This document shows, one piece after another, positions 1-12,314 of a DNA stretch of 64,000 bases (its first letter is position 1; each line of letters begins with the position of its first letter). The stretch spans positions 310,001 through 374,000 of the forward strand of contig OY848919.1 in the NCBI GenBank assembly GCA_963693285.1, in the 5' to 3' direction. The stretch is from Xestospongia muta (taxonomy: Eukaryota > Porifera > Demospongiae > Haplosclerida > Petrosiidae). The notes beneath the pieces were generated by a model. That model was not told the DNA's origin. It ran no database searches and saw only the letters and a list, made by a program, of their open reading frames with translations. A program made the position numbers and the translations under genes.

Positions 1-252
1 ATATATACGTTATCATATATTGTATGATTTATAATGTGTTTAATACAAATTTTATTTTTGAACTTCAATATATATTGTAGTTACTTAATAACACTGTACA
101 GACAATCACTAGTTATTAACAGTAATGAATTATTTAATGATAAGAACATATTACATTACTATGTAAACTAGTGAACATATTTGAGGGAGAACTTGTAACA
201 GTACATGTATAGATAAGTGATAATGAATGATACATTATATTTATATTGTTGA

Positions 253-659
<407 letters not shown>

Positions 660-1731
660 TTATAACATCATTAATGATGATAGTATTAGGAGATGTATGT
701 CAGTTACTATGATAATAATATGTAACAATGAAGAGAATGATATTAAGAAATTCATAACATTTATTGATAGGGCACCTCCCTTTAAATATTTTAATACAAG
801 CTAATGTATTACGTATAATGACATCATAATGATGTCATTATATGTATTTTGAATGTTAGTTCATTATGTCACATGTTCATCACATTACATTATATAATGT
901 ACAATATTAGTATCTACAATGATGATATGAAGTATGAACCATTTTATCATATACTTTACATTATAATATAGTTTGGATACCTACTCCAGTGGGTGGACCC
1001 AATCAGACTATTAGCTAGCCAGCCCCTCTCCTACCAGTTATATTACTTAGTTATATCAGTGTATATCTTGTGTCTTGTTAATATTAATAGTTTATCTACT
1101 TTGGGAATATTCTATTAAAATATGTCAATCATTTATTAGAGCTCAGTGCTAAACCATTTGGTGTTCATACCAAAATTTCTTTCCATGACATAATAACAGT
1201 TACCAGTGGAGTTATAATTGTAGTAATATTTCCTGTAATCTCTGAATCATTATATTTAAGGTTTTAATTTCTAGTCTCCATCCAATTCAGTCTTTAAAGG
1301 GTTAACATTTCATTACTAGTTTATCAAATCAAGTTAATACCATATCTAATGTTCCTGTTATATACTATTTTCCAGTATTCATCCTTATGTTACATCAACC
1401 ATACTACAGCATGGATCAGTAATTTATAGTTATCATATTCAAGGTAGACCAACTTACTAGCTAGTAGAGACATCTAAAGTTAAGTATGTTGAAAGTAACA
1501 TGACAAGTCTGTTTATTTAGATATACTAAATTATATTAATAGCATTTAGTAAATTATTGATATAACAGTTCAGTACCCTGTGTGCCTGTCTCAATAGATA
1601 TTGACGTCCCCATTCCTGGCTTAGATCATAATACAGTAAATTATTAGTATAACACTCAGTAAATTTAAGTCCGTTTTGTAGAATCCGTTCATCTCCGTAC
1701 ATCATTGCTATAGTAACCTAACACTATAATA
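660..1731. other. intergenic, AT-rich, no gene seen
   Basis: No convincing coding exon on either strand. The only structure seen is a 23-base inverted repeat at 817-839 (see separate entry). The last part should hold the promoter and 5' UTR of the gene starting at 1732. Confidence 0.5.
817..839. promoter_or_regulatory. palindrome with paired ATGACATCAT half-sites
   Basis: AATGACATCAT is followed after one base by its exact reverse complement. The core TGACATCA resembles CRE/ATF/AP-1-type binding sites. The same 21-base core recurs at 41404-41424. Regulatory function is an inference. Confidence 0.3.
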
Positions 1732-2404
1732 ATGGCGTCGTCTTCTTCGTTAGGCCTTGACAATCGTAGTTGAGCATGTTAGAGTGTGTATATAGCTATT
1801 GTTGTGTGTGTAAAATATTATATAGTAACTATGTTTTATTATAGGAGACACTGGAAGTGTTCAGTGGAAGAGAGATAGTGTTATACTTACTTCATCTACT
1901 GTGGCGGAATGTAAAGAAGTGATACATCAATTAAAGAGACTACAACACACAACATGGAGTATTCAACTCATCTCATTATCTCCTCAAAGTTTACTTACAA
2001 TATTAACTGATATTAATGGATGTCAAGTGAGGGTACTTTATATAGTGAAGACTCATTTTGATAGTAACTGTGTCATTCAACTATCTCAAGTACTAACTTA
2101 TAACCAAACAATGGAGATACTATATCTTGTCTCCTCACCTCTCGTACCAGATACTTACCACTTATTAACAAATGCTGTAGTTGGTAATAAAATAATCAAG
2201 GAATTATACTTGAGCTATGACAATAACATTACTGATAAAGACATACCACATTTCTCTAATCTCATTATTAACAATAAAACATTACAAGCACTATATCTCA
2301 AAAGCTGTCCTAAAATTACTAAATTTGGTAAACAACAATTACAAAATGTTTGTGTTAACAATAATAGTTTGAGTGTGTACTTTGATTGGGAAGAACTCCG
2401 TTAA
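1732..2404 (+). CDS. small leucine-rich-repeat-like protein
   Basis: A short first exon (1732-1765, starting MASSSSLGLDN) joins a long exon (1845-2404) through a GT-AG intron; the split codon closes in frame and gives a protein of about 198 residues. The C-terminal two thirds carry repeating hydrophobic patterns typical of ribonuclease-inhibitor/NLR-type LRRs (VRVLYIV, MEILYLV, IKELYLSYDN, LQALYLKSC), each followed by an asparagine- or cysteine-bearing turn, roughly one every 28 residues. No death, CARD or NACHT domain is visible. It may be a free-standing LRR protein or a duplicate of the LRR tail of a larger receptor. The start is supported only by the open first exon and the splice phase. 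Cellular role unknown. Confidence 0.6.
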
Positions 2405-4598
2405 TTATTAGTTATTTTTGTACTATTGCTGATATCTTTTTACTAAAAATAAATTATTTCAAATTCAAATAAGTCAATTATTAGTTAAATACTTTAGTTT
2501 CCAGTTCTTTGTCTTCTAACAAAGTTAACAATTTTTATAATTCACTTCTCTAGAAAAACTCAACTTCTCTACTTGACAATTGACCACGCCTACATTAATT
2601 AATAAAAGCTTCAATATTGTTATTTCTAATATTTACTAATACAATTATAACAAACAAACTAGACTAAATTTTACATTAATAGGCCTCTAGTTAGTAGCTA
2701 TATAAAATTAAATATTATCGCTACTTCTAATACCACTAATTACTACTGCTAATAAAAATCCATTAATTAAAGCCAATTAATTTGTCAAATCACCTAAAAA
2801 CTTATTTCCTACACACACAGTTCACTTAACAAATTAATATTATATTTAATAACACGTTCTATTTAATAATACACTCACTTTTAACAATTCCATGAAAGTA
2901 CTGATCCATACAATATCAGAAGATTTCTTGATAACATTACAACTATTAACTTACTACTAAACAAACTTAGTTTCTATTAACAGTAGTAGACTGTATCTAG
3001 TAGTTAGCAGTTTTGCTAGTTAGTTATCTTCTATCATTAGTAGTTTCTAGTAAAGAAGGCTTAAAGCAGTAAAGGCTTAAGCAGCAAACTTTTTCTCACC
3101 GACAGCTGCTGGCCTCTACAGCTGCTACTTTACTGGTGTGGTGTGTAACTATGGAAAAATGCAAACCCGCGAGTAAACATGGCGGTAAGAGTGTTGTTTT
3201 ATTATTAAACAGATTACAGACTGAAGGAAGAGGAGGAGACAAAGGAATATTATGTCAAAAGTTGATATGATGTCTGTTCTAGTCAGGTAATAATGAAAAC
3301 TATTAGTTACAGGTAGCTATCATTAACAGTGGAACATTTTCATTCTCCAGTTAGTTGAGAAATACTACTTGATATCCTATGACCTGTGATTTGTGTCTTT
3401 TCTCCCTTGGAGATCCAGTCAGCTTTTGCTCTAGTGAGTTGTTCAGATATAACATAATGAAGGTAAGTTTCATTATATTGTCTACAAACATGACCTAGTT
3501 ACAACATCAATCAAAGTCTATAACATGTTTTCTCTTGACTAAATGTAAGTTTGTCCTTCTAATATCACTTTGACATATATCTACATTATGTAGCTTTTCA
3601 AGTGATGTCAAGTAGTTGATGATCTAGAACAAGTGTATAGTCTCTCTCTTGAACATAAAACAGACACACTTCAATATCATATAAAATAAATGTAGGTCTT
3701 TATATACCAGCACTGACTATTGGATTAAATCAAGTACTAGGTCCATATTGTCATTTTTATTATTTAATTCCACTGTTGTATACAACATTTGATCAGTAAT
3801 TATATTAAACTCAACATCAACTCTTCCACCCACACAATATTGATCAGTAATTTAGTCTAGTAATAAACTATAAAACATCCATTGTCACATATACTGATAT
3901 ATCGTATCAGTATTGTTTATCAGTGAGTATTTACTGTGAAATTTAATTCATTATTTTATATTTCCATATATTCTTGTCACTTGATTTGATGTTAAATATG
4001 TTCCTTTATCAAATAAAAGGATTGACTTGTAAGAACTAGTTTGTAATATCTCTCTCATATACCAAGAAACCTAATAACATTGTTACAAAGTTGATAACAG
4101 AGTACAGACTATGTCATTTAGAACCAGTTATGAGAATTGAAAACATGTACAATGTAATACAAAATAGTTAACATAGTTCTATCAAATAATTATAAAAGTT
4201 ATTTAATCTATCTTTTTAGGTACAAGTTCCTCAGATTCTAAAAGCAATGAACCTCAACACAATATATAGTTAATGATAGTTATTAAACTCCACCTCTTTA
4301 TAAAACTGGTCATGTATTGGGACATTATATATCTTAGTATACAGAGAGATTAAAGTTAGTATATTATAACATAATATTGTAATATTTCTATTATTACTAG
4401 GGGTGAAGAAATATTGTGCTATTCTTTATTTATTGCCTTTATTATATCAACTTGTACTGTACATTGTATTTTCCTTAATATCCAGTAACAGTGTGTGTTC
4501 CTAAAATTATTACTTTTTACTCAAAACTTTAAATTATGTCAAATTTGTAACTCATAAATTGTTCCATATATTCTACTTTATAATGTAGTTATAATGTT
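2405..4598. other. intergenic; possible spliced non-coding transcript at about 3100-4280 (+)
   Basis: No long coding frame. There are several candidate donors and acceptors on the plus strand: ATGGCG|GTAAGA at about 3178, ATGAAG|GTAAGT at about 3463, and an acceptor TTTTTAG before 4220. The join from about 3463 to 4220 gives only a 19-codon frame. The GC-richer block around 3090-3190 looks like a promoter or first exon. It could be a lncRNA or the unrecognised 5' end of a small gene. Confidence 0.25.
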
Positions 4599-7205
4599 TT
4601 AGGCACTACAGGACATACAAGCTTCTTTGTTTTTAAAAGAACAAGCCATGGCTTCTTCCTCTTTCTCACGATCAACTTTTGATTCAGGGTCAACATTTTC
4701 TTTTTGTCGAGCCTGTTGGACAACTTTTTGGTCGACTGTAAACTGAATAGCTTGAGCAGCTGGTCTAGTTCTAAGATAGTACATACCAGTTTTCAAACCC
4801 TGTTATACAAAAATGTCATAGCAACACTCAATATTTAATAACTAACTTTTTTCCAAGCATAGAAATGCATCGATGTCATTTTACCAAAATTGGTCTCTCC
4901 CATATGAACATTGAAGGATTGGCTTTGATCTATAAAAGCACCACGATCAGCAGCCATATTAATGAGAGTCTTTTGTGATATCTCCCAAACTGTCTTATAT
5001 AACTGTTTTAAATCTTCAGGAATTTCAGGAATTTTCTAATTAGAATATGTTCTCTAATATACATTGTTATTAAAACCACACCTACCTGTACAGAACCATT
5101 ATGAGCAATGAGGCGATGTTTCATAGTCTCATTCCAGAGACCTCGTTCAGTAAGATCCTTCATTAAATGAGAGTTAACGATCTATTAAATAAAAAATATA
5201 GAACATTCATCCATTAAGATAATCATCCATCCATTTAGCTATGTATGTATCCATTTATCACACATACTTGAAACTCTCCAGACAGGACTCTTCTAGTATA
5301 GATATTACTGGTATATGGTTCAATAGACTCATTGTTACCCAATATTTGGGCAGTAGAGGCTGTAGGCATTGGAGCTAGTAACAAACTGTTACGTATGCCA
5401 TGTCTAGTAATAACAAAGATACTTAACTGGTAAAACTAGTTTGACTAACTTGGCAATGTTGGCCTTGAGTTTGGTCCAGTCCCAGAGACTAGATGGTGTC
5501 ACATTCCACATATCATATTGTAAGATCTGTAATATCAAATAATATATTGTTACGTATTGAATAAAAAATTGAAATTTTCAATTCAAAATAATTACTCAAC
5601 CAGTCAAAATTTTAAAAGTTCTTAGTAGAAAATCACAACACATTCTAACAGTACTATATGTAGTGTTCATGTATTGTGACTTACTCCTTTGCTAGCTGGT
5701 GAACCTTGATATGTTTCATAAGGACCATCAACTTGAGCTAGTTCACATGACGCAGTCAATGCAGCATAATATATTGTCTCAAATATCTTTCTGTTTAAAT
5801 CTTGTGCCTCCTCACTCTCAAATGGATACCTCATTAAAATAAAGGTATCTGCTAATCCTTGTACTCCAATACCTATTGGACGATGACGTAGATTAGAGTT
5901 ACGTGCCTCAACAACAGGATAATAGTTGATATCAATGATTTTATTGAGATTCCGTGTGATAACTTTAGTGACATCAAATAATTTTTGGAAGTCAAATTTG
6001 TTGTCACTAGTAACAAATCGTGGTAAAGCTATTGATGCTAAATTACAGACAGCAACCTAAAAATAGAAATAAAAATGATGTCATTACCAATATATAACTC
6101 ACCTCATCAGGACTAGTATACTCAATTATTTCTGTGCACAGATTACTGGACTGGATAGTACCAAGATTCTAGGGAGAGGGAGAGACTCAATCAATCTATA
6201 CATTATCACTCAATACCTGTTGGTTACTCTTTCTGTTACAGGAGTCTTTATATAACATGTATGGAGTACCAGTCTCTATTTGAGCTTCCAATATAGCAAA
6301 CCACAATTTTTGAGCTCTAATAGTTTTACGAGCCCTTCCTTCTCTCTCATACCTACAAGATATATCACACACTCAACAGCAACATAGATAATAAATTTAG
6401 ATATCAAAGGATGTGTTTTAGACTTTTAGTACTTTTCATAAAGAGCTTCAAACTCCTCCCCCCACTTTTGATGTAGACCAGGACATTCGTTGGGACACAT
6501 TAAGGACCAATCTTGATCTTCTTCAACTCTTTTCATAAATAAATCAGGGACCCACAGAGCATAGAATAAATCACGAGCTCTCTGTTAAAAGATACCATAT
6601 GAAACTGGTTTTTAAAACTTGTTTAACCTGTTCTTCTTTGCCGTGGTTTTTCCTTAAATCAAGAAAAGACAAGATGTCAGCATGCCAAGGTTCTAGGTAT
6701 ACTGCAAAGGCACCAGGTCGCTGAGAGAGAAAATGAAAGCAATCTTTTACATTTAATCTTACCTTATTACCACCTTGATCAACATAGCGTGCTGTATTGT
6801 TAAATACTCTTAACATTGGTACTAATCCATTAGATGTACCATTAGTACCAGCAATATAACTGCCCGATGCTCTAATACAATGAACAGCTAACCCAATACC
6901 ACCAGCGGATTTTGATATGTTAGCACATCTCTTTAAGGTGTCGTAAATTCCTTCAATGGAGTCCTCTGTCATTGTCAAAAGAAAACAAGAGGAGAGCTGT
7001 GGTCGACATGTACCAGCATTGAATAATGTAGGAGAGGCATGAGTAAACCAACGTTCTGACATGAGATTATAGGTCTGAGGATTTAAATATTAGGTATGAG
7101 GATAGGGCAATATGGAGCATAGTCAGTTACCTCAATAGCGGCATCTAAGTTCTCTCCATGAATTCCAATAGCTACTCTCATCAGCATATGTTGAGGTCGT
7201 TCAGC

Positions 7206-7301
<96 letters not shown>

Positions 7302-8259
7302 GATAGAGAGAGTAAATGTTACTACATACAGACATTAACGTCAGTCTTACGTTTGCCATCAATTTTGAGAAGATAAGATCGTTCCAATGTCTACAAAAAG
7401 AGAAACATCACATGATTAATATCAGCTATCATGTGATGTATGATGTTTCAATGGGCAAAATCACATGACTAGGACTTTAAGTCATGTGAGTGAAGTCAAT
7501 GAAATAATGTACGGCTAAACAAAAACTACTTCTGTTTTCTTGAACAGAAGAAGGGAACATTAGCCGAGAGAGGACAGACAGACAGACAAACAGAGAACAT
7601 ACTTTAAATCCAAAAAAGGAATAACTGTAATCTCGATCATAAATAATTGCAGAATTCAGTTTCTATGGCAACAAATACATGTAAAATAAATATAATTTAT
7701 TATCTTACATCAGCATTAGCTTGTATGATATCATTGGTTTCCTTGGAAACCTTAGGACAATGCCGGTCGTTAACAGGGTTAACGTAATCGTGGAGGTCTT
7801 GCATAACGGCTATAATTAATAATTATAATTAATAAGATAGGGGTATTACCCAAAGTAACCAACCTGAAAAACATTTTTTGGTTTCTTTATGAAGGTTGGA
7901 GATGGCAATTCGAGCAGCTAATATGGCGTAGTCAGGATGACGAGTTGTCATGGAAGCAGCAGTTTCTGCTGCTAGAGTATCTAGTTCTGATGTAGTCACT
8001 CCTTGATAGACACCATTGATAACTTTCATGGTAATGGCCGCCTATGTGAGAGAGAAAGTGAGTACTACAGCTATAATTGGTTCTTACAGGGTCAACAAAG
8101 TCTGGGTTGAGTCTGTAACAAAGTTTACTAATACGAGAAGTAATCTTGTCAAACATGACCGTCTCTTTGCGTCCATCTAGAAATTATTAACGAGTAAAAA
8201 CGTTTCTAGACTTTTAGAAAGAACTTACCACGCTTTATAACGTAGATACGTGAAGACAT
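4599..8259 (-). CDS. RRM1: ribonucleoside-diphosphate reductase large subunit
   Basis: Class Ia ribonucleotide reductase R1 reduces ribonucleoside diphosphates to deoxy forms in the cytosol, with the R2 subunit supplying the radical. About a dozen exons cover the whole protein, from [11 protein letters not shown] at 8259 to a stop at 4599-4601. Visible signatures are the N-terminal ATP-cone region, [10 protein letters not shown] followed by RPQLSSCFL with the catalytic cysteine, [14 protein letters not shown] and YVDQGGNK of the active-site barrel, the NLCTEI active-site motif on the exons near 6050-6130, and the C-terminal redox pair in EACMSC that re-reduces the active site. Length matches the animal family (about 790 residues). 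A long (CT)n tract on the sense strand precedes one exon (7210-7298). No disruption seen. Confidence 0.95.
7210..7302. repeat. (GA/CT)n microsatellite in RRM1 intron
   Basis: Almost pure GA on the plus strand, so CT on the sense strand of RRM1. It ends directly in CAG before the exon encoding the [10 protein letters not shown] region, so it forms the polypyrimidine tract of that 3' splice site. Confidence 0.9.
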
Positions 8260-8345
8260 ATTGGCTCTAGAGAGATCTTAAAGACGTTAAAGATGTTAGA
8301 ACAGAAGGAGCTCACTAAAGACTAGAGGTGTATGTTCCCTCCGCC

Positions 8346-8375
8346 GCGCCAAAAATATGTTATACGCATGCGCAG
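8346..8375. promoter_or_regulatory. E2F-like and NRF1-like sites upstream of RRM1
   Basis: About 90 bases upstream of the RRM1 start codon are GCGCCAAAAA (8346-8355; reverse complement TTTTTGGCGC, the E2F consensus) and ACGCATGCGCAG (8364-8375; a near-perfect NRF1 palindrome). They are among the few GC-rich bases in an AT-rich gap. E2F control of ribonucleotide reductase genes in S phase is well known in animals and plants. Occupancy here is an inference. Confidence 0.55.
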
Positions 8376-8559
8376 TAGAAATTTTTTATTTTTAGACTTT
8401 CATAATAACGTTCATAACAATAATAGTTTATAAATGTTTATAAATACATAATATATGTCACATTTAATAACATATAATTTTAATTGTGATTTTCTGTTCG
8501 ACTTGAATAAAACTCTTTTCTCAATTCTAAGACAGAGAAAACCAGTTATGAAAACCTGT

Positions 8560-11500
8560 TTACTGGACACCATATACCTTACCTTCAATGGAATGTTGAT
8601 GGGATTTATGTAATGCCATCAATTCTTGATCATGTGTTCTTGACAGCTGCTCTATCTCTCTCTTATACAATGAATGGAAATCCTCCATCTAATAAAGTAA
8701 TAATCATTAATTATGATTGTCATGGAGACAAAGCTGTCATTATAATTATGTAGTGTCATATATTTTCAATACGTGATGCGTCATTACCTGTTTTTGAAAG
8801 TCATCTTGTGCTAATGTGGGTAAAGATAAGAAAAGTAATGTTGACAGAAACCATATTTATTTTCTTAGAATTATTAGAATGAGTTACTAGTTAGTAAGGA
8901 TTCTTATCACATACATGTAAACGATACATGTAAATATATCCTGATTACTATACACATGTATAGATGATGTCACCTATTGTAAGTCAGGGACAGTTAAGGT
9001 CCATTAAGTTAAAGTGAAAATAGTAACATTACTAATATGTGAAGAATACATGTATACATGTATCAGTGTATATACATGTTATCAATGTACATGTATTCTG
9101 ACTACCATATACATGTGTTTAACACTTCGGGTTAGTCAGAGACAGTTAAGGTTGATTATCTAAAGGCATTTATCTAAAAATGTGAATGCGTTTAAAATAT
9201 ACATGTACATATGGTACACGTACATATGGTACACGTACAATATGGTACACGTACATATGGTACATGTACATATGGTACACGTACATGTACATATGGTACA
9301 TGTACAATATGGTACACGTACATGTGGTACACATACATACGGTACACATACATATGGTACACGTACAATATGGTACACGTACATATGGTACATGTACATA
9401 TGGTACACGTACATGTACATATGGTACATGTACAATATGGTACATGTACATATGGTACACGTACATGTACATATGGTACATGTACAATATGGTACATGTA
9501 CATATGGTACAGGCACATATGGTACATATACATGTACATGTATATGTACATATGGTACATATCTATGTACTAATTTGTGAACATTTAGAGTCCATGTAAG
9601 TGATACACGTCAAATACACTTTCCTTTGTAAAGTACATATATTTAATTATAACACTATAATTACTTTATTGACAAGGTATACACACACCTTTCTTTAAAA
9701 TTGTCTCAAATTGACAATGCACATTCTTTAGAGAAGCCTCTAACTCTTTCACATGTCCTTCCAATAATTCTAAAAAAGGATAAATAGTATATCACCACTA
9801 TACTGACAACATTACTGAGAACACTATTGAAAAGTAACAACAACATTACCCCAAGAACACAGCACTAGTTCATTATACTGTATTATATTATATTGTATTA
9901 TATTCAATATTGTATTGTATTTAATATTGTATTGTATTGTATTGTATTCAATATTGTATTGTATTTAATATTGTATTGTATTGTATTGTATTCAATATTG
10001 TATTGTACTGTATCATATGATTTAGTAAAATGTCTGTATACAATTTAATGGAACATAAGTAGTTGTTGTAACTAATTAACTTGACAATATCATTAGTCTC
10101 ATCAGAAGCTTATTAAGTTAATGGCCCTGCTTTGGAATACTCACAAAATTGGTTTCTCTAATATAAGTGAGTCTACTATATAGTGAGTGATTGCCAGACC
10201 ACATAAGGGCTGCCCTACCAACAATGTTATGTGTGCTTGTTTATGAAGTGACTGGATCAAATGGGCAATATAACAATACATAGTCACAACTGACAGAAAC
10301 TCCCTATAAACTGATCATTGTAGTCACTAGAGATTATAAAATAATGTCAAGGGACACTTTTTTAAACTACAAAACAAACTAGTTTATACTAATATACTAT
10401 ATTAGGTGATAATATCTATGAACAATTGTTTACCTTGATTCTTAAGACACTGCTCCAACTGAACCTGCATATCACGTAGCAATAACCGGTCTGACTTGCT
10501 CTCATCTCTGTCTCCATGGTTACCATAACCATTCTACAATGAAATGTACACTATCATAAATTATTTTATTACGGTTACTCTAATTCAATAATCTCCTAAC
10601 TACACAATACACATCCTACTAGATGAGGTAACTAGATACTATAGGACAGACTTAGTGCCAAGAAATAAATTAAGTGTGTAATGACACGTTGTCTTTACTT
10701 ACCGCAATGATTATCTCTTGTGACTGTTCATGTGATGCTATAAATATATCGTCATGTATATCTTCTTCTTCTGTTGTGTCACAATATTCTGATGGCAGTC
10801 TATGAGCAGAGTGACCATTGATAAGCGGATGTTCTAATGTACGGACTCTCTGTCGATTGTGATATCTTTTTACAGGAGTTTGTTCTGGTGATGGTATTCT
10901 ATATTCACATCCACGCCCACCATTATAACGAGACGTCTCTATAAAGTTAGTTGTTGGTGTGCTCAACCCCATTGGTAATGGTACTTTATGTTCTGGTGAT
11001 GGAATCTTTATGACTGTATCATTTAATGGTGATAAGAGAAATGCATTGTCAGCACTTTCTAGTAATGTAGGCTCAATATCAGGGCTAGCTGATGACGATC
11101 GTGGTGTAGGATCAGAGTCAGAGGTACTGTTTCTTCGAGAAAGATCTGAGGTACTGCTATATCTAGACTGGCTATCTTCAGAGTCATAGGGAGTTGAGGT
11201 ACGAGGGAATAGAACAGCACTGTGAGTAGGAGATTTCTTAGCTTGGCGACTTAAATCGTTGCAGCTGTTAAAACTTCTCAAAGAATTTGATTCAAATTTA
11301 GATTGTGTATCTGAACAACTACTTAAAAGTTTTCTACTTGATCTTTTAGTTTGATGATCTGGTCTGTTAGTAGATTCTGTCAAACGTCCTCTGATATTAC
11401 TTTCTGATGTATACTTTTTTAATCCTGTATTTGTTGATAGATATTGACTTTTTTTAACTGTAGGGTCATTTGATTTCTTGCTCTGTTTATTTAACAATGT

Positions 11501-12180
11501 ACTCAAACCAATACTGGGAGCTGAATGTTTCTTATCTGCTACATGTTTTTTGTCAGGCACTTCCAGTCTTATAGATGGAGAGAGAGTTGCAGAACGAGGG
11601 GAACTAGTTATTTTATTGAGAGCTGGTATGGATGATGCTCTTGGTAAAGTATGATATGTGAAAACTCCTTTGTTACTGCTTAAGCTGCTCTTTTTGATTC
11701 TTTCAACAGTAGCAGTTTGTGGTTTAACTCGACTGAGGCCTGCAGAGTCCAGCTCCACACGACCTACTGGTATAAAGACACCGTAGTTTACTGGACAGGA
11801 AAAGTATCGTATGCCATGAACTGAACCATTGTTCTTGCCAGCAGGTTCATCTAACTCAATACCACACCAACTACCAGGAGCAAACTCAGGAGTACCCCAG
11901 TATCTGGAAAAGAAAACACAAACAATAACTCATTGTTTGTTTGTTTGTTTGTTTGTTTTTTATATTTTAACTGACCTTAAAGTACCGTATTTTTCTTTTT
12001 TGTCATGTTGAGAACGAAATAGCACTCTCTTGCCTAAGTCAGTGGCTGAAGGATGACTCCCTTTAGATCTGCTACGGCTATCTGTCTCACTCTCAGAACT
12101 TACTGCAGACGAATCCTGCAACATATTAAGAGGTATTAGGGTTGATCCTAGCGTTAATATCTAACCATTCGCTCAGGCAT
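8560..12180 (-). CDS. CAP-Gly domain, coiled-coil microtubule-binding protein (CLIP-like)
   Basis: Exons read at 12166-12180, 11976-12115, 10703-11903, about 10434-10533, 9690-9770, 8792-8814 and 8560-8688, all with consistent phase. The protein starts MPERM, then shows a full CAP-Gly domain split by one intron: YGTLRYWGTPEFAPGSWCG, GKNNGSVHGIRYF and NYGVFIP. GKNNGSV is the family's GKNDG tubulin-tail-binding groove. A long Ser/Arg/Lys-rich low-complexity region follows (about 340 residues, with repeated RIPSPEQ and KIPSPEHK proline-directed sites), then a C-terminal coiled coil of about 110 residues ending KVYGVQ. This is the layout of CLIP-type microtubule plus-end proteins, with one CAP-Gly domain rather than two. 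It shares a 134-base divergent promoter with the F-box gene. Long introns hold the repeats at 8900-9580 and 9890-10015. Confidence 0.85.
8915..9180. repeat. imperfect duplicated ACATGTA-rich block
   Basis: Two blocks (about 8915-9020 and 9060-9175) share the order ACATGTA, a CTGATTACT/CTGACTACC stretch, CACATGT or ACATGTG, GTCAG(G/A)GACAGTTAAGG. It is intronic and sits next to the minisatellite below. Confidence 0.5.
9198..9565. repeat. TACATATGGTACACG minisatellite
   Basis: About 24 head-to-tail copies of a 15-base unit built from palindromic pieces (CATATG, GTAC, ACGT/ATGT), with some 12- and 6-base variants. It is free of stops in several frames on both strands, which produces spurious Tyr/Met/His/Val-rich reading frames. 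It lies in an intron of the CAP-Gly gene. Confidence 0.9.
9878..10015. repeat. TATTG / TTCAATATTGTAT tandem repeat
   Basis: Five-base TATTG units interrupted at regular spacing by TCAATAT or TTAATAT, giving a higher-order repeat of roughly 50 bases. It is in an intron of the CAP-Gly gene. Confidence 0.75.
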
Positions 12181-12314
12181 ATTGAATACCGCATATAGAC
12201 TGCAAGGTCAGTTTACAAAAGGGCTTTTATCATAACTGACGACTACTAGCTCAAAGCTGTTAAGTGGGCAGCCATTCAATGACCAAAATCATCACTATTT
12301 GAAATATACCGCAA

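Noticed and set aside
9160..9599. Several overlapping long frames rich in Tyr, Met, His, Val and Thr on both strands
   Set aside because: All are translations of the TACATATGGTACACG minisatellite; they lie inside an intron of the CAP-Gly gene and no frame has other support.
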